From positions 1 to 27,733 of the forward strand of contig JAITLE010000069.1 in assembly GCA_031278075.1 (NCBI GenBank): a DNA stretch of 27,733 nt, given 5' to 3'. Positions 1-8,902 of the stretch are shown here, piece by piece (position 1 is the stretch's first letter; each line of letters opens with the position of its first letter). The position numbers and the translations under genes are program-made. The DNA comes from Bifidobacteriaceae bacterium (GTDB lineage: Bacteria > Actinomycetota > Actinomycetes > Actinomycetales > WQXJ01). The notes beneath the pieces are model-generated. The model ran no database searches and was not told where the DNA came from. It saw only the letters and a list, made by a program, of their open reading frames with translations.

Positions 1-490
1 GCAGCCACTCCAGGACCGTTTTCGCGTCGGACCATGCCCACCAGCCGCTGGCGTTCTTGGAACGGCCCAGGGAGATCTCGCGCGCGGTGATCGGGCCGCG
101 CGCCGCGACTTCGGCGAGCACCGCGTCCACCAACTTCGGCTGCTCCGCCATCAGCTGCCGTATTTCCGCCCAGGGCCGTTCCCCCGCCTCCGCCCGCCGG
201 AAACCGAAGTGCGGGTAAAGGTTGACGTCGATCAGACTGGCCGCGTGGCCCCAATACTCGTAAAGTCCGCCCTGCTCCAGGGCTGCCGGGCTATAGGCGC
301 CGAGTCGGCTGAACAACGGCATCGTCTGCGCTCGGGTGAACACGTTGACTGAGTCGATCTGGAATTGAGCCAACCGCCGGATCACGTGGTTCGCGCGCCG
401 CCCCGACGGCGGTTGCTCACGTGACGCGCCGAAGCACTGGGCCGCGAGCACGATCCGGCGGGCGCGATCAAGTGGCAAGGGGGTGACCAC
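1..490 (-). CDS. YcaQ/AlkX-like winged-helix DNA glycosylase (HTH_42 family), C-terminus beyond window
   Basis: Reading the minus strand from a GTG at 490 gives 163 codons open to the window edge. The N-terminus contains 'LDRARRIVLAAQ', then 'RRLAQFQIDSVNVFTRAQ' and later 'YEYWGHAASLI'. These match the start of the YcaQ/AlkX family, winged-helix proteins that remove alkylated bases and unhook interstrand crosslinks in E. coli. The segment after about residue 110 (LVDAVLAEVAARGPITARE) looks like a winged-helix arm. An in-frame TAA lies just upstream of the GTG, so the start cannot be further out; the next candidate inside is a TTG four codons in. A -10-like TAACAT (497-502, minus) ends 6 nt before the GTG and no Shine-Dalgarno is visible, so the message may be leaderless. 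The gene is divergent from jetA. Family assignment is from recognised motifs; the catalytic part lies partly outside the window. Confidence 0.8.
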   Translation of the reverse strand, partial: MVTPLPLDRARRIVLAAQCFGASREQPPSGRRANHVIRRLAQFQIDSVNVFTRAQTMPLFSRLGAYSPAALEQGGLYEYWGHAASLIDVNLYPHFGFRRAEAGERPWAEIRQLMAEQPKLVDAVLAEVAARGPITAREISLGRSKNASGWWAWSDAKTVLEWL

Positions 491-629
491 GGGCCCATGT
501 TAGTCAACGCCGCGGCGGCGCGCCCCGGCGGACGATCCGTTCGCCGGGCCGTGTGCGCCCCGTGACGCCAGCCACCGGCTCAGCGTGCGCGGTCTGACAG
601 TGTCGGAGGGCCGTGCCAGACTGTTCGGC
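491..629. promoter_or_regulatory. Divergent promoter region ycaQ-like / jetA with near-palindrome
   Basis: The minus strand carries TAACAT (497-502) 6 nt before the ycaQ-like GTG, with no clear -35. The plus strand carries CTGACA (594-599), a 17-bp spacer, CAGACT (617-622), then 7 nt to a GTG at 630. TCTGACA (593-599) and TGTCGGA (601-607) form a one-mismatch palindrome overlapping the putative -35, and TGTCAGA (631-637) is a second inverted copy. This could be an operator for the jet operon. It is pattern-based only; if jetA starts at 585 the element would be coding sequence. Confidence 0.3.
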
Positions 630-2174
630 GTGTCAGATCAAGGGGCCAGCCGCTACTCGCCGTTCGCCTATGCGACGGCGCCCAAGGCGGCGCTCTACAG
701 GCGGGTCATGCGCGTCTTCGTAGCGGAGAAGGAGCGCTTCGCCGTCCACCTCCGGCCGGAGGAGGTGGCGCGGCTGGTCGCCGCCCAAGGCGACTCGCCG
801 CAGCTAGATGAGTTGATCGCCGCCCTGGACACGCTGGCCCGGCCGGAATGGGGCAATCTGCTCGCGTTCCCAGACACCGCGCGGGTGGCGACCTTGGAGG
901 ACTTCCGCCGCCGCCGCATGATCTACCAGTTATCCCAGCCGGGCGAGGCCGCGGAACGAGCCCTCGAGGTCTACGACCAAGCCCTTGGGGTGCGTGGGGA
1001 ACTCCAAGCCGTGGCCCTCGAGAACATCGCGGCTCAGTTGCGCGAACTCGCCGCCGCGCTCGCCGAGGAGCCCCTGGACGGGACCCGGATCCACATCGGT
1101 CTCAGGGCGCTGACCGACATTTCGCGCGACCTGGCGGACAACGCTGCCGCTTTCATGGGCTCGGTCCAACGGTCCATCGACCTGTACGGCGCGGACCTGG
1201 ACGCCTTCATCGCTTACAAAGATCAACTGATCCGCTACATCGAACGCTTCTTGCAGGACTTGGTGGTGCGCGGCGGCCAGATCGCCCGCCAGCTGCAAGC
1301 CTTCGAAGCCGCCGGAGTCGACCGGATGTGCCTGCTGGTGGCGGACCGGGAGTTGGCGGATCGCCTGTTCGCGGACGAAGGCGAACGCGTGCTGGAACGC
1401 GAACTCCTGGCGGAGCGGTGGCGCGGGCGGTGGCGCGGCCTGGTGGAATGGTTCGTCTCCAGCCCGCACCGGCAGTCGGAGGCGGTGTTGTTGCGGGCCA
1501 AAGCCCGTTCGGCTGTGCCGGCGTTGCTGCAAGTGGTGGCGTCCCTGGCGGAGCGTCAGTCCGGCCGGGCAGACCGGTCGACTGACTTCCTCGCGTTGGC
1601 AGGGTTGTTCGCCCAGTTGCCCGATGACGCCGCTCGCCACCGCTTGTGGCGTTGCGCCTTCGGCTTGACCCCCGCCCGCCACCTGTCCGTCTCGCAGGAG
1701 ACGCTTGAGTCCGCTGAGTTCGCCGCAGCCCAGCCCAGCACGCCGTGGGAGGAGGCGCCGCCGGTGGCGGTCAGCGCTCAGTTGCGCAAGACCGGCAACT
1801 ATGAGCGGCGTGGGCCGGGCCGGGCCGTCAAAGATCGCGCCGCGGCACGCGAGTTCCTGGCGGAACGCGCCGGCGAGTTGTCCCGGCAGACCGACCGGGC
1901 GCTGGCGTCTTTGGCCGCCCGCACCCCGGCCCGCCTCTCGGAGCTCGGGGAACTGGATGAAGAGGAGTTCGGGCTGTTGTTGGCCCTGGTCGGGGACGCG
2001 GTCGCGGCGTTGGGGGACAACGGCGAAGCCGAGGTCGCCTCGCCCGACAGCGGTGTGACCGTGCGGATCAAGCGGGCGCCGGCGGGCAGGCGCGCCCACA
2101 TCCGCACAGCCGCAGGCGTCTTGACGGGTCCGGACCACCTGATCGAGTTGACCAGCGGGGTGGGGGTCAGGTGA
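630..2174 (+). CDS. jetA: JetA, Wadjet kleisin-like subunit (DUF2397, TIGR02677 family)
   Basis: This is the first gene of a Wadjet plasmid-defence operon. The product is about 514 aa. The N-terminal 'YSPFAYATAPKAALYRRVMRVF' region and the helical, charged body are what I recognise as the DUF2397/TIGR02677 family. By analogy with MukF/JetA it would be the kleisin that bridges the heads of the SMC dimer. The end of the gene overlaps jetB by 4 bp (GTGA), which suggests translational coupling. Start choice: the frame is open from a GTG at 585, with GTGs at 600 and 630. I prefer 630 because the family homology begins right after it and a promoter-like CTGACA-17 bp-CAGACT ends 7 nt before it. A start at 585 (529 aa) cannot be excluded, and none has a good Shine-Dalgarno. 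Family identity is more secure than the kleisin role, which is inferred from type I Wadjet. Confidence 0.87.
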   Translation: MSDQGASRYSPFAYATAPKAALYRRVMRVFVAEKERFAVHLRPEEVARLVAAQGDSPQLDELIAALDTLARPEWGNLLAFPDTARVATLEDFRRRRMIYQLSQPGEAAERALEVYDQALGVRGELQAVALENIAAQLRELAAALAEEPLDGTRIHIGLRALTDISRDLADNAAAFMGSVQRSIDLYGADLDAFIAYKDQLIRYIERFLQDLVVRGGQIARQLQAFEAAGVDRMCLLVADRELADRLFADEGERVLERELLAERWRGRWRGLVEWFVSSPHRQSEAVLLRAKARSAVPALLQVVASLAERQSGRADRSTDFLALAGLFAQLPDDAARHRLWRCAFGLTPARHLSVSQETLESAEFAAAQPSTPWEEAPPVAVSAQLRKTGNYERRGPGRAVKDRAAAREFLAERAGELSRQTDRALASLAARTPARLSELGELDEEEFGLLLALVGDAVAALGDNGEAEVASPDSGVTVRIKRAPAGRRAHIRTAAGVLTGPDHLIELTSGVGVR

Positions 2175-3517
2175 CGCACGTGGCGAACAGCGACCTGGAC
2201 CTAACAGACCGGGCGTCCGCGCCGCGCCACGCCGACAGCTCCGGCGGACACTACCTCCCGGACGCGGTGCTCGAGGCGAACCGCGCTGAGTTCCAGCGCG
2301 CGGCCCGGCAGATCCTCATGACTCCTTTGATCGGCGCGGCCGCCAACCCCGAAGGTTTTCGCCTGGTCCGCGGCCATTTGAGTGAGTTGCGCGACTGGTT
2401 CGCCCACCGAACCGGCTGGCGCCTCACCCACGACTCAGCGGTCATCCGGTTGAACAAGCAGATCGTTCCCACCACGCCGACCGGGCGCGCTGTGGCGTCC
2501 CACCACCCCGCCCGGACACCGGGCCGCGGCAACCCTTTCTCCGCCCGTCGTTACGTGCTGTTCTGCCTCGCGGCCGCCGCGCTCGAACGAGCGGAGGTCC
2601 AGGCCACGTTGGGGGATTTGGCTGGCGCGGTGGTCGCTCTCGCTCACGAACGCGACCTGGGCGGACTGACCTTCACCTTCGAGACCCGCGACGAACGGTC
2701 GGACCTCGCCCAGGCCATCCGGCTGCTGATCAGTTTGGGGGCGCTGCGCCGGGTGTCCGGCGACGAGGAGGCCTATGTCCAAGCCGGCGGTGACGCGGCG
2801 CTTTATGACGTGGACCGGCGGGTGCTCGCCCGTTTGTTGGCGGTGGGGGATTCACCAGCCCGGGTGGCGGCGCGGCACGGGGGCGGGCCGGTCGGCATCG
2901 GGCAATTGGAAAGCGAATTGCACCCCGCGGCGCCGGTGTACACCGAACGTGAACGGAACGAGGCGATTCGCCGGCGTTTGACCATTCAATTACTGGAGGA
3001 CCCTGTGTGCTACGTCGACGAGATGACGGAGGAGGAGGCGGTCTATTTCACGCGACAACGTCTCGCGATGACGCGCCGCGTGGCGGAGCTGACGGGCTTG
3101 GAACCGGAAGTGCGGGCGGAAGGCGCGGCGATGACGGACCGGGATGATCGATTGACCGATCTGCGCATGCCTGAGGTCGGAACTGATGGGCACGCCGCGC
3201 TGCTGATCGCGGAACACTTGGCGAGCACGCGGGCGACCGCCGGTGTGCGCCTGGAAGAACTCGAGACGTTGGTGGCCGGCTGGGCGAAGGAATACAGGAG
3301 TCACTGGCGGGCCAGCGCGCGGGAGCCGGGCGCGGCGCCGGGTTTGGCCCGCGAGGCGGTCGCCAAGCTCGAAGCGTTGGGTCTGGTCCGCGCGGAAGGC
3401 GAAGTGGTGACGGCGTTGCCCGCGATCCGGCGGTTCCGTTTCGACCGGGCGCGGCTGGGTGGCGCTCAGGACCTCCCACAAGACGCGATGTTCGATTTGC
3501 TGGGGGCCGCGTCATGA
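2171..3517 (+). CDS. jetB: JetB, Wadjet MukE/KITE-like subunit (DUF2398, TIGR02678 family)
   Basis: The 448-aa product belongs to the DUF2398/TIGR02678 family. The telling segment is around residues 260-300: 'RRRLTIQLLEDPVCYVDEMT' followed by 'EEEAVYFTRQR'. By analogy with MukE and JetB of other Wadjet types it should be a winged-helix KITE subunit that binds the kleisin and DNA. The C-terminal third (from about residue 340) has winged-helix-like spacing with 'LVRAEGEVVTALPAIRRFRF'. The GTG start lies inside the jetA stop (GTGA), and the stop overlaps the jetC ATG (ATGA). Both junctions are 4-bp overlaps, so the proteins are probably made in fixed ratio. The family call is firm; the structural role is inferred. 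Confidence 0.88.
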   Translation: MTHVANSDLDLTDRASAPRHADSSGGHYLPDAVLEANRAEFQRAARQILMTPLIGAAANPEGFRLVRGHLSELRDWFAHRTGWRLTHDSAVIRLNKQIVPTTPTGRAVASHHPARTPGRGNPFSARRYVLFCLAAAALERAEVQATLGDLAGAVVALAHERDLGGLTFTFETRDERSDLAQAIRLLISLGALRRVSGDEEAYVQAGGDAALYDVDRRVLARLLAVGDSPARVAARHGGGPVGIGQLESELHPAAPVYTERERNEAIRRRLTIQLLEDPVCYVDEMTEEEAVYFTRQRLAMTRRVAELTGLEPEVRAEGAAMTDRDDRLTDLRMPEVGTDGHAALLIAEHLASTRATAGVRLEELETLVAGWAKEYRSHWRASAREPGAAPGLAREAVAKLEALGLVRAEGEVVTALPAIRRFRFDRARLGGAQDLPQDAMFDLLGAAS

Positions 3518-6500
3518 TGACCGATTCCCTCCCCCAGCCGACCAGAGAACGGTGGGCGCCGCTCAGGCTGGGCCTGACCGAACTGTATTTCTATGACGAC
3601 GAGCAGTTTTGGTTCCGAGACGGCCGCTTGCTGCTGCGCGGCAACAACGGCACAGGGAAATCGAAGGTGCTGGCGCTGACGCTGCCGTTCCTGCTGGACG
3701 GCAGGTTGGCCCCCGCCCGGGTCGAGCCGGACGCGGATCGCGGCAAGCTCATGGAATGGAACCTGCTGCTGAAAGGCGCAGAGGATTACCTGGACCGGAC
3801 GGGCTACACGTGGCTGGAATTCGGGCGGCTGGACGCCGCCACCGGCGTCCCGGAGTTCTTCACCATCGGCTGCGGGCTCAAGGCGGTGCGTGGGCAGGGA
3901 ATGGCGGGGCATTGGTTCTTCACCACGCCAAGACGCGTCGGAGAATTGTCGCTGGTGGACTCGTCCGGAGTGGCGCTGACCCGCCAGCGGCTCCGTGATG
4001 AGGTGACAGCCGACGGCCGGGGGCGGGTCTTCGAGAACGATCTGGCCTCTTACCGGGCCGCGCTCGACGAGAAACTGTTCAAGCTCGGCCGCGAACGCTA
4101 TGACACGCTGATCGACCTGCTGATCCAGTTGCGTCAACCGCAGTTGTCCGTCAAACCCAACGAGGCGAAGTTGGCGGACGCGCTCACGAATTCTTTGGCG
4201 CCGATCCCCGCGGCGGTCTTGGCTGACCTCGCCGAGTCCTTCCGCGCGCTCGACGAGGACAAACACCGCCTGGAGGAGATGGAGGCGATTCAGCGCGAAT
4301 TGCGCCGCTTCATGCGCGAACACATGCGTTACGCGCAGGCGCAGTCTCGGTCGCGGGCCGAGGAAGTCCGGCGCACCCATTCAGCTTATGAGGATCGGGG
4401 ACGGGAGTTGGCGGCCGCGAAAACGGCGGCCGACGCGGCCGGTCAACAGATCGCGGCGCTTGACGAGGCCCGCCGGACGGCCCTGCTCGATTTGACGCAG
4501 CTCGAAGCCCGGCGCGAGGCGTTGCGGGATTCGGCGGTTTGGGGCGAAGCCCGCGACCTGGAGAACACCGAACGGGAGGCCGATGCCGCCGGGCGGCGTC
4601 TCGATCAAGCCCGCGACGCCCGGGACAACGCCGTCAAAGCGGCCGCCGAAGCGCTGACGGCCGCGGAGAAGGCCGAGGGCCGGGCCTTAGAAGCGGACCA
4701 GGAGGCGGCCGCGGCGCGCGCCGGGTCTTGGGGCGCCGCCCAGGCGGCAGGTCTCGCCGACTCGCATGAGGCCGACCTGGCGAACCCGACCGAAGCCGCG
4801 CGCAGCCTGGCCCGGCGCCGGGAGCAGGCGGATCACGTCGGCCAGGCCGTCGAGGCGGCCGCTTCCGCCCAGCAATGGGCGCAGGAGCGACGGCGTGCGG
4901 CGGCCACGGCCGAGGCGGAAGCGTCCCGGCGGCGCACGGAGCGTGAGCGGGCCGACCAGGCCGCGGCGGCGGCGGGCGAGGCTCTCCTCGCCGCGAGCCG
5001 GGTCTACTTGGAAGGACTGGTCGCGCTGACGCCACCGGACCCGGATGCGGTCCTAGACCGGGTGGAGCGTTGGACGGCCGACCCGGAAGGTTGGGAGTTT
5101 CCGCTGGTGGCGGAGGTGACAGGGCTCGCCGAGGCGGCGGTCGCACGGGTCGCCGGCGAGCGCCAAAGGTTGGAGACAGAGCAGCAGACCCGCCGTGGCG
5201 AACTCGCTGACTGTTCGGCCCGCTTGGCTGAGTTGGAGGCGGGCGCGGCGCCGGGGCCGGAGCGACGGTCGACCCGCCGGGCGCCTGAGGCGGCTCGACC
5301 CCTGTTCGAGTTGGTCGACTTCGCGCCGGGCGTCTCGGCCGGCGACCGTGCCGGCCTGGAGGCCGCGCTCGAAGCGGCCGGCCTCATGGACGCGCTGGTC
5401 AGGCCCGACGGCTCGGTCACCGATCCGGCGACCGGCGATGTGCTGCTCGCGGCACGCCGCGTCGGCTGGCCGGATCCGGCCGGCCCCACCTTGGAGAGCG
5501 TGCTGACGCCGGACCCCGCGGCAGGTGATGGGGCGCCCGAGGCTGGCGTCGTGCTGGAGGTGTTGCGCGGAATCGGACTCGGGGAGGGATCCGGTCCGGT
5601 GTGGGTGGCGGCGGACGGCGCGTTCGGGTTGGGCTCGGCGGTGGGCGCCTGGGCCAAGACGGAAGCCCAGTTTGTGGGCGCGGCGGCACGCGAGCGGCAG
5701 CGCTTGGCCGCGCTGTCCGCGACCCGGGCGGCGATCCGGGCGCTGGAGGACGGCATCGGCCAGCTAGAAGCGCAGCTGGCGGAAGCGGACCGCGCGAGGA
5801 AGCTGATCGCGGCCGAGCGCGACGGGGCGCCGGCGCGGGAGCCTGTGGCCGTGGTCAGGGCGGTTCGTGAAGCGCTCACGGCCGCCCGCGAAGAACGCGC
5901 TGCGGCTAGCACGGCCGGTGAGGCCACACGGGTCGCGGACCGCGCGCGGGAAGCGGCGGACCTGAAGCAGGCGGAGGCGGAAGAGGCCGGCCGCCTGTTC
6001 GGTGTCGAGCCGACCGGCGCCGGCGTGGGCGCGCTGCGCCAAGCGTTGGGCGTCCTCGGCGAAGCGCTGGAGAAAGCCCGCGGCCGCATCGCGATGGCTG
6101 GTGAGCTGCGTGACGCCGCGACTGGCGCGGCGCGGCACGCCGACGCGCGCGCGGCCGAAGCCGCGCAGCTTTGTGCCAGCGCCGCGACAGCGGAAGTGGA
6201 GAAGGTGGAAGCCGCCGAACGTCTCGCAACCCTGCGGGCCAGCGTCGGCGCGGCGGTGGAGGAGCTGAAAGCGGAACTCGACCGGGTGGAAGCTAGCCGG
6301 CGGGAGACGAAGGCGCGGGCGGACGGCATCGCGCAACGGCTACAGAGAGCGGGTGAAGAACGCGCGGCGGCTAAGGCGAGACGCGAACAGCTGGAACTGC
6401 GGCGCGAAGAAGACTCGGCGCGGCGGGGGGAGGCGTTCGATCGGCTGAAGCGGTTCACGGCCCTCAGCCTGCTGCGGATCGCGCTGCCGGATGTCGCGGC

Positions 6501-7572
6501 AGGTGACCTCGGCTCCGCGGCGTCGGTGGTGAGTTTGGCGCGGCAGATCGAAGCGCGGCTCGGGGAGGTGTTGATCGACGAGGTGGCGATGACCGCGGTG
6601 CGGGAGAGCAACTCGCGGGCGGTCAACGATCTGCGGACCGAATTGGCGGTCTTCGGGCATTCGCTGGAATCCGCTGAGCACAGCGTCGGCGAGGAGATCC
6701 GCATCCGGTATGGCGACCGCGACCTGGCGGCCGACGAACTCGCGGATCACATGGCTGAGGCGATCGAGACTAAGAAGCGCACGTTGTCCGCTCGGGAACG
6801 GGAGATCATCGAGAACTATTTGATGGCGGACACGGCCGACCAATTGGCGGAACTGATAGTGGGCGCCGGGGCGTGGGTCAAGGCGCTGAACCGCGAATTG
6901 GCCTCGCGCGCGACGTCGACGGGGATGAAGATCAGGCTGCGTTGGGAACCGCGGCCTGAGGCGCCATCGGGCTTCGACCAGGTGCGCGGGCTGCTGTCGC
7001 GTTCGGGCAGGTCGTGGAGCGACGTCGAGCGCGGGAGCATCGCGGAGTTCTTGCAGCTGGCCATCGACGAGCAGCGCGTGGCCGACCCGGCGTCCGGGTG
7101 GGACGAACATCTCCGCAACGCGTTCGACTATCGGCGTTGGCACACTTTCCGGGTTGAACGTTCGCAGGGGACCAACTGGGTGTCCGGCGCCGGGCCGGCC
7201 TCCACTGGGGAGCGCGCGCTGACCTTGACTTTGCCGTTGTTCGCGGCGGCCGCCTCCTACTACAGCACCGCGGGCGCCGCGCACGCGCCCCGCCTGATCC
7301 TGCTGGACGAGGCGTTCGCTGGGATCGACAACGCCGCCCGCGCCGGCGCGATGGGATTGTTCGCCGAATTCGACCTTGACGCGGTGATGACATCTGAGCG
7401 CGAATGGGGCTGTTACCCCACCGTCCCCGGGTTGGCGATAGCGCACCTGACCCGCCAGGCTGGCGTCAACGCCGTCCACGTGAGCCGCTGGGAGTGGGAC
7501 GGGTCTGAGCGAGTGGCCGGGGCCGCGCCGCCGGCCGCGGCGGCCGCGTGGCGCCGGCAGGAGTCGCCGTGA
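3514..7572 (+). CDS. jetC: JetC, Wadjet SMC-like ATPase (TIGR02680 family)
   Basis: A 1352-aa SMC/MukB-like motor. The N-terminal head has Walker A GNNGTGKS at residues 43-50. Residues about 270-590 and 720-1000 are Ala/Arg/Glu-rich coiled coil. The middle domain (about 590-720, starting 'RPLFELVDFAPG', rich in Gly and Pro) is the likely hinge. The C-terminal head carries the signature-like STGERA at 1230-1235 and Walker B 'LILLDEAFAGID' with D1265/E1266, the expected catalytic pair. All ATPase elements are present, so the protein looks functional. It should dimerise at the hinge and extrude DNA loops with JetA/JetB until JetD cuts. ATG at 3514 overlaps the jetB stop by 4 bp; a second ATG follows directly. 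Length and head-coil-hinge-coil-head layout fit TIGR02680 of the DUF2397/2398/2399 Wadjet operons. Confidence 0.93.
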   Translation: MMTDSLPQPTRERWAPLRLGLTELYFYDDEQFWFRDGRLLLRGNNGTGKSKVLALTLPFLLDGRLAPARVEPDADRGKLMEWNLLLKGAEDYLDRTGYTWLEFGRLDAATGVPEFFTIGCGLKAVRGQGMAGHWFFTTPRRVGELSLVDSSGVALTRQRLRDEVTADGRGRVFENDLASYRAALDEKLFKLGRERYDTLIDLLIQLRQPQLSVKPNEAKLADALTNSLAPIPAAVLADLAESFRALDEDKHRLEEMEAIQRELRRFMREHMRYAQAQSRSRAEEVRRTHSAYEDRGRELAAAKTAADAAGQQIAALDEARRTALLDLTQLEARREALRDSAVWGEARDLENTEREADAAGRRLDQARDARDNAVKAAAEALTAAEKAEGRALEADQEAAAARAGSWGAAQAAGLADSHEADLANPTEAARSLARRREQADHVGQAVEAAASAQQWAQERRRAAATAEAEASRRRTERERADQAAAAAGEALLAASRVYLEGLVALTPPDPDAVLDRVERWTADPEGWEFPLVAEVTGLAEAAVARVAGERQRLETEQQTRRGELADCSARLAELEAGAAPGPERRSTRRAPEAARPLFELVDFAPGVSAGDRAGLEAALEAAGLMDALVRPDGSVTDPATGDVLLAARRVGWPDPAGPTLESVLTPDPAAGDGAPEAGVVLEVLRGIGLGEGSGPVWVAADGAFGLGSAVGAWAKTEAQFVGAAARERQRLAALSATRAAIRALEDGIGQLEAQLAEADRARKLIAAERDGAPAREPVAVVRAVREALTAAREERAAASTAGEATRVADRAREAADLKQAEAEEAGRLFGVEPTGAGVGALRQALGVLGEALEKARGRIAMAGELRDAATGAARHADARAAEAAQLCASAATAEVEKVEAAERLATLRASVGAAVEELKAELDRVEASRRETKARADGIAQRLQRAGEERAAAKARREQLELRREEDSARRGEAFDRLKRFTALSLLRIALPDVAAGDLGSAASVVSLARQIEARLGEVLIDEVAMTAVRESNSRAVNDLRTELAVFGHSLESAEHSVGEEIRIRYGDRDLAADELADHMAEAIETKKRTLSAREREIIENYLMADTADQLAELIVGAGAWVKALNRELASRATSTGMKIRLRWEPRPEAPSGFDQVRGLLSRSGRSWSDVERGSIAEFLQLAIDEQRVADPASGWDEHLRNAFDYRRWHTFRVERSQGTNWVSGAGPASTGERALTLTLPLFAAAASYYSTAGAAHAPRLILLDEAFAGIDNAARAGAMGLFAEFDLDAVMTSEREWGCYPTVPGLAIAHLTRQAGVNAVHVSRWEWDGSERVAGAAPPAAAAAWRRQESP

Positions 7573-8900
7573 GCGGACGCGACCGCATCAGCGACCTGCG
7601 TGATTTGCTGGGTTCAGCGGACACAGCTTGGCTGGTGGGTCGTGTGCGGGAGCGGCTCGCGCGGGGTGAGGGCGCAGCTGGGGCGCAGCTAGCGGGTCGG
7701 GTGGTGTCGCGCGCGCCGACCCACGGCGAGCGGCTCGCCGTTGACCGGCTGTTGGGGCCGAGGCCGGGCCGAGGCGATTCCTTGACAGTCGACCTGACGG
7801 CGCTTGAACGCGTGTTACGCGCCGGGCTTTGGCCGGCTGGCTTGGCCGATGCCGTGCAGCAGCTCAGCGGACCGGTCACAGTGCGGCGGGACCAGCGACA
7901 GCGGGAAGCGGCCGCGTGGGCGGCGGCCGCGGCCGCATTCGAGCCCGCGGTCACGGCGCATCCGGTGTTGCGGCGGTGGTTCGATTCGTGGGCGGCGGGG
8001 GGCGGGCTCAAACGGTTGGGGCGCGCCGAGGCGAGGCGTTTGGGCCGGGCGGATTTGGACTCCTCGGGGCCCGCCGAGGTGGCGGGCGCGGCGCTTGGCG
8101 CGGCGGCGCGGGTCCTCGCCGCGCTGCCCGCGGCTGGCGAATTGCGGGCGGTGTTCGCGCAGCGGGTGTTGGGCGAGGCGCACGGCCTGGATCGCGGCCG
8201 GCCGGTGGCGGGGGTCGCGGGCGCGGCGGTCGAGGTCTTGACCGGCTGCGCCGACACCCGCGGCGCCTGGGAGGCGCTGGGGATCTTGACCTCCAACCTG
8301 GCCTCGACGGTGCTGACCTTGGGCGTCCCGGCAGTGGGTTCTGGCGGCTCGGCGGCGACCGCCGCCGCGCTTGAGGCCGCCCGCACGGAGCCGATGGCTT
8401 TGGTGCTGACCTTGGACCAGGTGCGCAGCGGGGCGATCGCCCCGCTGGACGCCACGGGTGTGGTCCTCGTGTGCGAGAACCCGTCGATCCTCGAGTCGAC
8501 GGTGGCCCAGCTCCGGTTGGCGCCGCCCGCGAGCCGCGATGTGGCCAGGGCGTGCCTGGTGTGCGTCCAGGGCCAGCCGAGTGTGGCCGCGCTCGAGGCG
8601 ATCGTCACATTGGCCTCAGCCGGCGCCGCGGTCCGGTACCACGGCGACTTCGACTGGGCTGGTCTGGGCATCGCGGCAGGGCTGGCTCGCACGGCGCCGT
8701 GGCGGCCCTGGCGATTCGGCGCCGCCGACTACCTGGCGGCGCTGGAGCGTTCCCGGGTGGGGGCCGCCCATCTCACCGGCCGCCCGGTGGAGTCGCCTTG
8801 GGACCCGGAGCTCGCCCAAGCGATGCGTCGGGAGGGGATCGCGCTTGAAGAAGAGGCCGTGGTCGACCAACTGGTGGAGGACGCGCTGGCCGCTTGGTGA
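7569..8900 (+). CDS. jetD: JetD, Wadjet Toprim nuclease subunit (DUF2399, TIGR02679 family)
   Basis: A 443-aa protein, the nuclease of the Wadjet system. The C-terminal DUF2399 is a Toprim domain like that of topoisomerase VI A subunits. The catalytic Glu is E303 in 'VCENPSIL' and the metal-binding Asp pair is D360/D362 in 'YHGDFDWAGLGIA'. All three acidic residues are intact. The N-terminal half (about 1-250) is Ala/Arg-rich and corresponds to the DUF3323-like arm. In characterised Wadjet complexes JetD cuts circular DNA after SMC-driven extrusion. I chose the GTG at 7569: it overlaps the jetC stop by 4 bp (GTGA) and has AGGAG about 6 nt upstream. A GTG at 7548 in frame would add 7 residues. 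The gene ends 2 bp before the stop of the convergent serine hydrolase gene, with no visible terminator. Confidence 0.92.
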   Translation: MSGRDRISDLRDLLGSADTAWLVGRVRERLARGEGAAGAQLAGRVVSRAPTHGERLAVDRLLGPRPGRGDSLTVDLTALERVLRAGLWPAGLADAVQQLSGPVTVRRDQRQREAAAWAAAAAAFEPAVTAHPVLRRWFDSWAAGGGLKRLGRAEARRLGRADLDSSGPAEVAGAALGAAARVLAALPAAGELRAVFAQRVLGEAHGLDRGRPVAGVAGAAVEVLTGCADTRGAWEALGILTSNLASTVLTLGVPAVGSGGSAATAAALEAARTEPMALVLTLDQVRSGAIAPLDATGVVLVCENPSILESTVAQLRLAPPASRDVARACLVCVQGQPSVAALEAIVTLASAGAAVRYHGDFDWAGLGIAAGLARTAPWRPWRFGAADYLAALERSRVGAAHLTGRPVESPWDPELAQAMRREGIALEEEAVVDQLVEDALAAW

Positions 8901-8902
8901 GA

